This document shows positions 1-9,665 of a stretch of DNA of 64,000 nucleotides, in pieces. The stretch is from Albula goreensis (lineage: Eukaryota; Chordata; Actinopteri; Albuliformes; Albulidae). Location: contig CM040741.1 in NCBI GenBank assembly GCA_022829145.1, forward strand, positions 63,238,547 to 63,302,546, given 5' to 3'. The position numbers were made by a program, and so were the translations under genes. Within the stretch, counting starts at the first letter, position 1, and each line of letters opens with the position of its first letter. The notes beneath the pieces are model-generated. The model saw only the letters and a list, made by a program, of their open reading frames with translations, did not search any database and was not told the DNA's origin.

Positions 1-60
1 CTCCTGAGCATGTCCCTCCCTCCCTGGGAAATGTACTACAAATTATGTCTCCCTCTGCAG

Positions 61-152
61 GACTGTGGCCAGTCAGTGATTGTAAACTCTGGACCTCAGT
101 TCACATCCATAGTGGAACTGTATGTGTCGTTCATAAACATTCTGATTATTCC
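61..152 (+). other. terminal-exon-like block, unidentified
   Basis: A pyrimidine-rich stretch ending in ctctgcag at position 60 looks like a splice acceptor. The frame starting at 61 stays open for 30 codons (begins DCGQSVIVNSG, ends with a hydrophobic ELYVSFINILIIP) and stops with TGA at 151-153. An AATAAA lies at 277-282, about 125 bp downstream, so acceptor, short open frame, stop and polyadenylation signal are correctly ordered. A second frame is also open for about as long, so coding status is uncertain. I do not recognise the peptide. It could be the last exon of a plus-strand gene entering from the left, or chance. Confidence 0.2.
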
Positions 153-276
153 ATGAAATGAGAAACTCAATACAAATGTAATAATATTATACGAAGTGGA
201 ATGGTAGTTTGTTAAAGTCCATTTGAGCAGGACAGAGGTCCTATCCTCATGCTACTTAATGCTCTCGTCGCCTATA

Positions 277-282
277 AATAAA
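277..282 (+). promoter_or_regulatory. candidate polyadenylation signal AATAAA
   Basis: Exact AATAAA on the plus strand, downstream of the terminal-exon-like block at 61-152. In AT-rich DNA this hexamer is common by chance, so its value comes only from its position. Confidence 0.2.
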
Positions 283-1690
283 GTGACTGGAAGGTGCTCC
301 TAACAGTGTTAAAGCTGAACTCCTTTATCACATTTAGCTTGTTTTAAAACACCCTCCTTTTTTGCGGGTCACATGAATTCCATTTCAAGTGAACAAACAA
401 GGCTGTAATAACATAAAATATACCTGTAAAAGGAAACTAAAATATAATATTAAGGACAATGCCTTACACTTGGGATTCTTTTTATCTTTTTATTAATATA
501 ACCCAGTCCACGCATATCTGATTGTATTGGAATGGGTAAGGATCCTCTGTGTGGCTAACTGAGCTGTATCAGCCCTCTGATTTCATGTGTGTTTTATACC
601 ATCAGCTGTATATAAATGAACACTCGCTTTTTAAAATGCATGAGCCTGCCGCTGGTCTTTTGGGCGGGCGATTTTTGTGCCTCACCACTGAAAGACCGTA
701 ATGGCTGCCACTGTAAGGGACAAAAAGCACAGCTAACAGATTCCAAACGCAGTGTTGCTGACACGTCCTGCAAACACGCTCATCCTCAGGGTATTGACAC
801 TCCCCACACTCCAAAATGACAGAGGATACTGCATTGACAAGATAGACATACAAAAATGAATGGGAGAACCAGGAGAGCAAAGATCAAATACGAGACAAGA
901 AACTGATTAAAAATAGGAACCAAAAGTAGGAAAATTCCAGTTACAAGTTTAGTGACATATTTTTGGGGTAACATATATGCACAAATTATATAATAACCAA
1001 TACAATTATATAATTATTATTGATACTATATGTCAGATCTGTAAATAGCTCCAGGTTTCCAGCACACTGGTGGTCAAGTCCTCTGTTGCACCCCTTAAAA
1101 AAAAAAAAAAAAAAAAAAAAATGAATTTCAGGCTGATACCTATAGCCTCAACATCGCAAGTATATCACAAGACTGGCCTAGGTCAATAGCTGGCAAATGC
1201 AACGACACCTGTAGCTGAAAGAGAAGATTAGCTCTGGTTAGGATTAGTTCATGTCAGCCAGGGTTCCATGGGTCACTCCTGTATTAGTGCTTACCAGCTA
1301 TGGTCCCTGGAGGATATATATGTCACAACGGACAATTTCCTTAGGAAGGAGCATGTGGTACAGTGATAACCTGAAAAGCTCAACTAGCGACTGAAATGAG
1401 AAATGAGAAAATGATATTTTTTTTCTGAAAAGCAAGGCTGTTATATATTAAAATAGCTCTTGTGCATTAAAATGTGTGTGGCCCAGCTTTTATGTATTTC
1501 CATAAACAAATATTTTCAGGATATATCAGCTGTATATTTTCTCTTTGATTGGAGTAGACGTGTACAACACTTGATTTACATACTTAAACCCTTCACCTGA
1601 TCATAGCTTTTACAGTTTAATTACAGAACTAATTACAGAATTTGTTTCTATCCATGTCATAAAAATGACAAATCACAAATTGAAAGAATG
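283..1690. other. intergenic or intronic DNA, no gene seen
   Basis: AT-rich sequence with a 23-base A run at about 1098-1121. Short open frames (for example 616-819 plus, 602-880 minus) have no domain, splice context or codon bias that suggests a gene. Confidence 0.5.
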
Positions 1691-1699
1691 TATAAGCAT

Positions 1700-1800
1700 A
1701 ATACAATGTCTCATTACTGAGGAATCACTTGCTAATTAGCGGCAGAATTTTCAGTTGCTAATTAACATGGTTGCCATGACTTGAGACATTGATAACACAT
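1700..1800. promoter_or_regulatory. candidate regulatory element rich in homeodomain and RFX-like sites
   Basis: Within 100 bp there is a perfect palindrome GCTAATTAGC (1731-1740), a second TAATTA core (GTTGCTAATTAAC, near 1754-1766), and the inverted repeat CATGG/CCATG with a 3-base spacer (1766-1778), which includes the RFX-type half-site GTTGCCATGAC. The cluster is flanked by a perfect 10-bp inverted repeat, CAATGTCTCA (1704-1713) and TGAGACATTG (1782-1791). TAATTA and X-box motifs are known binding sites for homeodomain and RFX proteins; enhancer function is inferred. Confidence 0.3.
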
Positions 1801-2945
1801 AATTTGAAGTTAACTGTTTGCATCAGTCAACCATGTTCTTTAATTTGTTTTACTAATACGCTCTTCATCGGAGATATGCGTCTTATCTGCCATTTTACCA
1901 AACGCAATTTACCTCCCGTTTGAATCTTTTGAAGATGTGTTTGCAGGCCATTGGGGGATCATTTACCAAAAGTCCTTTCTGAGTTCACATACAAGTGGAT
2001 GTGCTTGAGCCTTCCACACACCCTGGATATATATCACGCTCAACATCACTGCAGTAAAAAAAAAATGAATTACTCCGGTACCCCAGGGGGAGTAGAATTT
2101 ACTGCCTGTTTGCTGGTGCAGTATTGACCTCTTGTAAGGTTGTCCACAGCGATGTGTGCTGGAGAAACGTCAGTCAAGCCAGTAACCGATATACCTACAA
2201 AACCATTTATCACTAGTGCTCCAAATATAAGGAAAATGTGCATTTTAAATCAAACCAGTTTTTTATTTTTTTGCTTTCCTCAGCTTTGAAAAGGATGATT
2301 GCTCTGACATCTTTTGGGAGACGTCAGACTCAAGGGTGACGGGGAGGCGTAAAGTATAGAGGTGTGTGGGTTACGGGCTCGGAAACGTAGACAGAGAGGA
2401 AAGTCGAGCGTTGCCTGACTCCTGTCCTTCACGTCTGCGTTCGCCGCTTTGCTCCCCTCCTCAGTCACACGCTGAGAACATCTTGCCGCTTGGTTTCCAA
2501 GCAACTGTTTCAAATCTGCATTGGTCATGTCTTATATAACATTGATTATAATCCCATTTGAGCATTTAAAGTTAGGGACATTAATTGGTTGCAGGTTTGC
2601 CTGTTTCTTATTCTGTTGTGCCTGAGCCACACTTTTATGGCTCAAGGCTATAAAATTAAAATGGCTACTGCGCCTATTTTTTCCAACAAATCTGTGTTTA
2701 AATTTTTCCCCCCTTTACTCATAAGAATTTCAAATGACCAATCACATTTATGTGCCTGTTTCATCATGGCAAACTCCTTGGTTGATTCAGAACAGTGCAG
2801 ACAAACACACACTTTCCTCCAGAGCCAGGTAAACCGCTCAGCCTTTACCCTTTCATGCACTGTTGGTTTAGACAGACTGCAGTTGCCTGTTTGTGTAATG
2901 ATGAAATTTACAGTGAATTACAATAAAATAAAAAATGTGTAAATT
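1801..2945. other. unassigned DNA, no gene seen
   Basis: Single-copy-looking sequence. The open frames at 2280-2528 (minus) and 2589-2942 (plus) show no recognisable domain or splice structure. Confidence 0.4.
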
Positions 2946-3124
2946 ACAGCTGTTTATCAGAGGCTCTTATCCACAGAAACTCACATGTTTTTTGCAACAT
3001 CATCCAATCTTACGCCTAGATATTTTAATGAATCAACTCAAGAAAAGTACCTTGTTCAAAGGTACACAGGGGTTTGACCTTGATTAAAACCAAGTTACAC
3101 AGCTTAACCGTAGGACACCACTAG
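2946..3124 (-). repeat. degraded SINE remnant
   Basis: Contains the fish SINE hallmarks seen more clearly at 44008-44222: an agaggctcttatccacag-type segment, then an agtaccttgttcaaaggtacac-type segment, in the same relative order. The tRNA-like head near 3060-3124 is decayed and the B box is no longer clear. Orientation is inferred from the better copy. Confidence 0.45.
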
Positions 3125-4600
3125 CACAGGGCAGCTTGATGCATTGCTATTTAATAAAACCCGCTACATTAGTAGGACAAACCTCCTCACAGCCCTCAAA
3201 TTGGCCCTATTTCTCATTATGTCTCATTCAGTCTTTACATACATGCACATGGTTCTGTGTGTACGTACATAGAGAAATAAATACATATGATACATATCAT
3301 ATAAGGGTTTTGAACCATGCAATTGCTTGGAAAAGCAATGACACTACTTGCCATTTTTTTGGAAGGGAGGCATTGATAAAAACCCTGAATAGATTCCTGT
3401 GAATCACACTGACACTACAGGTCATTCCAAGTTCCATTTGGTACCCGATGAGGCTACACATAGGATGATAGAATAACTAATAGAGAGGAAAAAAAGCAAG
3501 CCTCGGGCGCTTTGACTGAATATCGCCTGGTTCCTAAACAGAGCGATTATTTTCCTCTGATAATGAACAGCAGAAGCTGATTCGCCCTCCCACTCAGTGG
3601 TTTATTTTCAGTGTTCACATTGATTAGGAACCATGGATACAACTGCAGGCCACAAATTAGCCCCTATGCCGTTGCCATCTGGGTTCCTGTGCACGTGGAG
3701 GGAGATGCATGGGCTGCACTCCTGTGTGATGTGTGGTTATGATACAGTTCATTATGCTGCTGGCGGTGGGGCTTGCTGAGTGACGCACAGACAAAGGGTT
3801 TCATACAGAAATTCACATTCTCTCTTCATTTTGCCAACTGCTTATATCCAGTGAAAGGTGTTCAGTCTGTTCTGCCTTACGTGGGTGATTTATTTTTTAA
3901 TGTGTAAGTATTTGGTGGCATTTGTATGAATGCATTTCCAGAACCACTTGCGGTCCTGTTTCCCCTTAGTACTGTATTTTTTTTCAGTCTTTTGTTGGGC
4001 TGTTGCCTAGTCTCACAACATGCATTGAGTTTAGCATTATAATCGTGGCACTTGACCTATCATATCACGGCAGACGTAGTGCTTTCTGTGAGTTTCATTC
4101 ATTTGAAATGGGGGAGGGATGTCTTTGGAGACCAATACCACATTGCACGATGGAATTCAAGCGCATATGGTTATTGCAAATGCATAGGCCTGTACTACTA
4201 AGCCCCATGAGATAGCCGCATCTTCACTCTACCATGTACGGATACATCACTGGTATTGCATGGGCACGAGCTCCAGAGGAGATATTTCGGCCAGAGAGGC
4301 AATGTGCAAAATGGCTATTGAATATGAGGGACACAAGAATAAGTGAGATGCATTATATTCTGGGGGAGGGTTACTTTTTTTGCTTGTGATGTCCCATTCT
4401 AGCTCAGTCCCTGATTGATGACTATACCTCAATGCTCTCTCTTCCCTATCCCGGCCTCTGCCAGAAGCCTCTATTTCTAATCCATCATCCGTATTTTTCT
4501 CCTCTCAGCCTGGCCGAGGGTGTCATCATGTCTCCTCTTCCTTCAGCTCGTGCCAGAGCTCACCTCTGTCTTCCAGCCTGTGTCTTCTCCTCCATGTCCA
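3125..4600. other. unassigned DNA, no gene seen
   Basis: No recognisable coding exon, RNA gene or clear mobile element. Short frames such as 4003-4215 plus and 4432-4641 plus lack supporting signals. Confidence 0.4.
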
Positions 4601-4604
4601 CAGC

Positions 4605-4890
4605 GCAGCGGTTCTCAAGCTCAGTCCTTGGACCCTCTTAGCCCCCCTCAAGTTATTTCCTTATTTCTGTCAATCACTTGATAAATAAAGATTGTTGGAC
4701 ATGCATGTATATGACAAACTAGCTTTTTTTTTCTTAAATTGACATTAACACAATGCAGGTCTGGCTCCTTGAATTTTGCTTTCTTATTGTCTATCAAAAG
4801 GTTTTGTTTCAGTGACCAGGTGTCCTCACTTTCATTAATTAGGACCCCACTTAACCACCTCCATATGTATAATTGAATCAGTTAAAATGA
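4605..4890. repeat. dispersed fish repeat, diverged
   Basis: The stretch beginning ggttctcaagctcagtcct and continuing through the ccaggtgtcctcactttcat segment resembles the ctcaagtcctggaccc / caggtgt-aatta repeat class that also appears in the 25-26 kb region. Ends are not clean and no target duplication is evident, so boundaries are approximate. Confidence 0.35.
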
Positions 4891-6465
4891 ATCTGCTCTC
4901 AAATAAACCAGTTGCCTTATACAGCAATAAGAGAATGAAAGCATTCCTTCATCTGACTGATAGTTTACCTGCGCTGGGGTGTGAAGTATGGACCTGCTTC
5001 TGACAGAATGTTGCATTAGAGGGTAAAGGATCCCTCATCACATTAAATGTGTCTAATTAACAGTACTTAACAGCTTGTTATAGTTCAGGGGCTGAACTGC
5101 GGCTAGAATGAAAAGCAGCGTAAATAGAGCGACCCAAGGGCCGAACTGCAGAACCAGTGCTACCGCAGCACTTGATCGTGCCTGTGTTAAAGACAGCGCC
5201 CATGGCTACACAATGCTCCAACGGAGCCGGTATCTTGACAGATCGATTATTTAAGCTTTATTCCTGAATGCATTTCAATAAGAGAACGAAAGCATTCATG
5301 AGCTCCTGTACTGCCTAATACATAAATGGCTGGCCCATCTTACTCCATCCACCAAACGTCAAAATGACGGTTTCCCTTTTATTACTTAACGGGACTGTAA
5401 TCATATGCAATGCCCATATGTTTTGTTCTCCTGGGGACATATGGCTTTTTCACTATACTATAACTATAACTCTTGTCCTTGGGTGGGAAGCCATCATTCT
5501 CTATTTGAAAGCACTCTTGCTGATTTGGTTACCTTGAATGTCAAGAGAATAAGACACATTTACCAATTAGTGTAGCATTCATTATTCAAACAGCAAGCCC
5601 CTGCTAGATGAATATTTGTGATGCTAGTTTGTCAAACGTAGCATTTAGAACTTGTCATCTATTGCTTCTTGTTCCCTTGAATGAACACTGTGCTCATACT
5701 CAGAACTTTTCAGGTATTTTACACATACGGCGATCCAGAGCAATAAAGTATCAACTACCGGAAGTGAGAGCATAAGACAACACTAAGCCTATTTAGAATA
5801 ACCTGTTGAGCAAATAACAATCCTAGCACAAGTAAGATAATCAAAGTAGCAGTAACATGCAGTCCTATCATATCTTCATATCTTACCACTGAACAAGCCC
5901 TGTTCTTCTTTTGCAAATTGAGATGATAACATTGCTGTAGATCGCAGGTGTTCTTTTAAAATAAAACAAATTTATGCTATTTTGAGATCGTTAATAAAGG
6001 GATACTTTCTTTAACATTCATCCTGTTCTGCCTTGTTATCCCAGTCACCCAGTTACACCTAACAGATTTACGGGACCTTGAAAAGAGACAAGTTTTTTTT
6101 CTAACTGAAGAAGTTCCCTGCTGTGAAATCAGACAGTCTGACTTTGAGCAGCCCCAAGTGAACCGCCAAGCGCGATCCCAGTTTGGTAACACTTCACAAG
6201 AAGAGACCATTCGTGGGTTCTTCAAGCTGATTAAGGGCCATGGTTATGAGAGTGGAGAGCTGAGAAAACCTTTTTGCTTGGCTTTGATGTCAATGAATCT
6301 GTGATGTCAACACCACTGAAATGAGCATTGTTTGACCTAGCATTGTTGGGTAACCATATTTTGAAATGTTGGAAGTGCAAGGGCTGTACAATGTGTGTGT
6401 ACATCGGGATGCAATAGCTTGGGCTGGACTAACTTGTTTTATGTGCTGTAGACTCGCAGACTGTA
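4891..6465. other. unassigned DNA, no gene seen
   Basis: Mostly single-copy-looking, AT-rich. The minus-strand frame at 5977-6225 has no recognisable domain. Confidence 0.4.
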
Positions 6466-6905
6466 TCTACTTTTATATTTATTAATTTAGCAACTGCTCT
6501 TATCCAGGGCAACTTCACAAAAGTGCATACAAAAAGATTAGGGAGGGACAATAGCATGATCAGTGTCACAACTAAAAGTAATAGTCCCTACATAAAGCTA
6601 CACCATGACTGTGAGTGCCAAAATAGAAGAGAGGTAACTTCATGATGCAGTGCTTTAAGTAGCAAACAGACTGTAGGACAGGGTGTTGCACAGGGACGCA
6701 TGGATTTTAGAATACCATTTCAAATGTAGTATAAATATATGTATTCATTATAGCATAAATGCTTAGATTTCAAAATGTGTTGGGCCCGGTTGAACTGGTG
6801 AGTTTTCAGCCTGTAGCAGAAGGTGGTCAATCAGTAACTTTGCTGCTGTCCTGACTGCTGTGGGGAGCTCATTCCACCACTGGGGGCGCCAGAGCTCAAA
6901 ATAGG
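6466..6905 (+). repeat. composite dispersed element of fish genomes
   Basis: Starts with the widespread fish motif tttagcaactgctcttatcc (compare cagacgctcttatccagagcgactt in other fish repeats). It ends with a gtgagttttcagcctgtagcagaagg segment, then ggggagctcattccaccac and a gggggcgcc run. I recognise these as two ends of one common fish repeat type from general familiarity. Exact family and termini cannot be fixed by eye. Confidence 0.5.
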
Positions 6906-7633
6906 ACATGCCTGATATCAACCCCTTGAAACTTCAAGAATGCAGAAAATGAGAAATAAGCTGGTGCCCATATTGGTACAATATAAGACTGCACTTTTAA
7001 ATTAATACAGCTCTGACAGAGTACCTTTTATTCCAATGTACCATAGTTGGATTTTAGCTCTGGACTTATACTCAGTGAGGGTTAAATTAACTCTGAACAT
7101 TTTACTGTGTGGGCGTCCTGTCACTTCCCTCAGATATCTGCTGTGCACTCCTAATGTGGCTAAGTGTGAGTGAGTGACCTTCCAGGTGCTACAGTTAGCA
7201 CAGGGGTAACTCTGACCTTTATCGTTTGCTCTGCTTCAACATTTTACTTTTCTCTCTTTCTGCATCTCTGTTTAAATCGCTGGTCCTATTCGCCCACCAG
7301 ACAGAACCATTACCCCAAAGTTAAATGAATACATTAAAGTGTAGTCTAAATGACAGAGTGAGCCAGTTGCGTGCAAAAAGGTAATGTCACAGATATAGCC
7401 AGACCTGCATCTACAATTTTTACCTCTTGTGGCCTGATTCTAGGATTCTTTCGTTTATTCAAATCATTGGCAAATTCAGTTTGTTACTCACTCTCAGGGA
7501 GCAGGGGAAGAGAAAAGAACCTTGAAGTACTTTTTAAAAAAGGGAAATAACTTTTCATAATGGCGCTAGAAGATATTACACACATGTCCCTTGGAAAGTA
7601 TTTTATTTTTATCCAGTACAATTCATGCTTTAC

Positions 7634-7647
7634 GTTTCCATGGAAAC
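7634..7647. promoter_or_regulatory. perfect palindromic RFX (X-box) site
   Basis: GTTTCCATGGAAAC is a perfect 14-bp palindrome and fits the RFX family consensus GTTNCC-ATGG-NAAC (established). It lies 27 bp before the putative exon start at 7675. Function is inferred. Confidence 0.4.
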
Positions 7648-7674
7648 CTCGGTTGTTTCCGTATCTCCATCCAG

Positions 7675-7764
7675 GAGGATTTTTATCAGTGCGACAGCTT
7701 GATCAGTTACAGCACGCTGCCAAACACCAAAGACCAGCCTGATCGAAGGAATCACAACACTCCG
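7675..7764 (+). CDS. putative coding exon 1 of an unidentified plus-strand gene
   Basis: A pyrimidine-rich acceptor (tttccgtatctccatccag) precedes a 90-bp block. One frame is fully open (begins EDFYQCDSLISYSTLPNTKD, ends NHNTP); the other two are stopped. The end CCG|GTTAAG is a weak but usable donor, giving phase 0 in and out. Codon third positions are GC-richer than the surrounding DNA, as expected for real coding sequence. I do not recognise the peptide; it is polar, with no membrane segment. With the blocks at 7995 and 8201 it may form the C-terminal part of a gene convergent with psd3. Confidence 0.35.
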
Positions 7765-7994
7765 GTTAAGTTTGTTTCTATGTAAATAAATGCATCTTAT
7801 ATCCCGTTGCTGACAAGCCAGAAGATTCATTTCAAATGTTGTTTATTATGATCAATGAGTGCATGATCACTCAGTGATGGAAACATAACCCCAGAGCCTT
7901 TATGCATGGAGGCCTTTAGTGGGGAGGTGGTATGAACTGTATTATCTCTGTGAAGACAAACCTGTCATTTTTAACAGAGGATATAAGGTAAAAG

Positions 7995-8075
7995 AGTATC
8001 AACTATCAAAAGCTTCTGGAGGAACGTATCGACTCTGACTGCGAGCTTGTGAAACGAGCCGTCAATATTTCTCAG
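7995..8075 (+). CDS. putative coding exon 2 of the same unidentified gene
   Basis: An 81-bp block with a single clean frame (begins SINYQKLLEERIDSDCELVK, ends RAVNISQ), rich in charged residues and possibly helical. The proposed acceptor (ggtaaaag|AGT) has a poor polypyrimidine tract; the donor is CAG|GTTATG. Phase 0 at both ends fits the preceding block. The same frame stays open, without splicing, into the block at 8201-8351, so this could be one exon with it. Not identified. Confidence 0.3.
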
Positions 8076-8200
8076 GTTATGAAAGCTGAATATGATAACT
8101 GCCACACACATCAATCACCGTCTGCCAGCAGAAATTTGCTTGGTGATTTCCAATCAGTCCTTATGTTTTCCCATTCCTTCGTTTTGCATATTGCTCGCAG

Positions 8201-8351
8201 GGGGAAAAATCTGAAAGCCCAGGCAACGAACGCCTACGACAACCCCTCTGAGAACAGTCTGGTCAATGTCTCCTTCACATACAAGAATGATGAAGGCTAT
8301 TTTCACATGCCTTCTTCACAGGCAAACTCCCAGTTTTCTGTTCATTTATGA
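8201..8351 (+). CDS. putative terminal coding exon of the same unidentified gene
   Basis: Begins after ttgctcgcag. The frame with the most coding-like codon usage reads KNLKAQATNAYDNPSENSLV and runs to TGA at 8349-8351. It contains two tyrosine-centred motifs (YDNPS, and YKND) of the kind found in cytoplasmic receptor tails. The frame that matches phase 0 from the preceding block instead reads GEKSESPGNERLRQPL and stops at 8249-8251. I cannot decide between them by eye. An AATAAA at 8704-8709 would end the transcript. Confidence 0.3.
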
Positions 8352-8703
8352 GAACCGCAGGTGTGGTTAGTCACTGTTTTAATTTATGTGCGAATCCCAG
8401 GAATCGGGCTCTCGCTACGGTTCCCACAGGCTTCCAGGGTCCTTATCATTTAATTGATGCCCCTTCCCCTCAATGTCTGTCCCGGCTATACCCCTGTGAG
8501 ATTTTTTGGAGTCTGCAGCCCCTCACTCCACCTCCCTCTCCTCCCTGTTTCAGTTCCTCCATTCCCCCCTTTTTCACCTCATTCACAAATCTGCCATTAT
8601 CCTTTATAGCCGTTCCTTCATTGGAAAGAACCCATTTGCTCTGCTGTTCATACTTCTCTTTATTTAAAGTTACTTGGATGTTTTGCACCCCTATCAAGTA
8701 CTT

Positions 8704-8709
8704 AATAAA
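8704..8709 (+). promoter_or_regulatory. candidate polyadenylation signal for the unidentified plus-strand gene
   Basis: AATAAA about 350 bp after the stop at 8349-8351. It would give a short 3' UTR and a transcript end convergent with psd3, whose 3' end lies about 3.7 kb further right. Confidence 0.25.
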
Positions 8710-9037
8710 TCTTACCAAAACACTTGGTGGAAGATCATTTGAAAACAAACTGGTATTGTTCAGGTCAAATGATGCTCAATCCACAGTTAAAGTACACAGT
8801 ATGAATCTGATCTATTTTAAGGCTCTGCCCTTGTCACCCAAACTAAGACAGGATCAACAAAGGTACATTGCAAAGTCATGCCATTTGGTTTAGTTTTTAA
8901 ATTTAGTTGACCAGGGCTCAATGACCCACTGTTGGTTGATTAACGTAGGTGATGAAGCCAAGATTACAAAACTAATGACTTACAAGAAACAAAATGTGTT
9001 TTACCACAAAGCATAAAAATAGCTCTTTGTGCCCAGC

Positions 9038-9051
9038 ATTGCTATGGTAAC
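9038..9051. promoter_or_regulatory. RFX-like X-box
   Basis: ATTGCTATGGTAAC differs from the RFX consensus GTTGCTATGGTAAC only at the first base. It is one of four X-box-like motifs in the left 18 kb. Confidence 0.3.
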
Positions 9052-9099
9052 AGAAGCAAATGCTGCTACTTCCAACTGTCAGTCAAAAAAAAAAAAAAA

Positions 9100-9375
9100 C
9101 TTGAGGAGTTAAGCCAACAGTGGATAAGAAAAAATAAGAAGCAAATTCATGTTTTTCAAGTTTTGCCGTAAATCTTTTCTGTATTGCTAGGGAAAAAAAA
9201 ACAACGCTCCACTCTTAATGAAATATAATGAAATGGCTGACTGTGACAATGGACAGTTGCGGAAGAGCAGCCCCCATTTCCTTGTTCCAGGTTTAATCCA
9301 AGCGCTCATTTAGAGAGATTATATTAGGAATTAACTGAATCTCACAGGTGGCCTGATTAATTGCATAGATTAATA
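9100..9375. promoter_or_regulatory. single-copy AT-rich block with homeodomain sites, possible conserved element
   Basis: Around 9330-9375 there are closely spaced TTAA/TTAATTG/ATTAATAA motifs (gaattaactgaatctcacag, then gattaattgcatagattaat). No repeat hallmark or coding frame. Flagged as a possible conserved non-coding element only from texture. Confidence 0.2.
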
Positions 9376-9665
9376 ATACGCTGCCACTTTCAAAAAGCGC
9401 TGTGGGCAGCCAGCGGAGTGTGGAATACAGAGAGGTGGTCTCCTGACTGAACGCTTTTTATCCAGATTCTGGTGCAGGCCCCGGCCTCCCTCTGAGCCGG
9501 GCTCCAGGCCAGAGCGGTCCCACTGGTACAGCTCATCCAGAACCCTGAGGCCTGTCTGTTCCGATCCCTCTGCTGCCACTCCAAGCTCCCTCCGTGGGCC
9601 GCCGGCCACAGCTCGGATGTGTTTCAAAAACCTCTGGCACTGGCCGGGTGGGGCTGAAACCACGC
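9376..9665. other. GC-rich islet without recognised gene
   Basis: This 290-bp stretch is clearly richer in G+C than its surroundings. It supports a 97-codon minus-strand frame (9370-9663), but the translation is glycine/arginine-rich, matches nothing I recognise and lacks clear splice boundaries. It may be a regulatory islet or an unrecognised exon. Confidence 0.3.
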
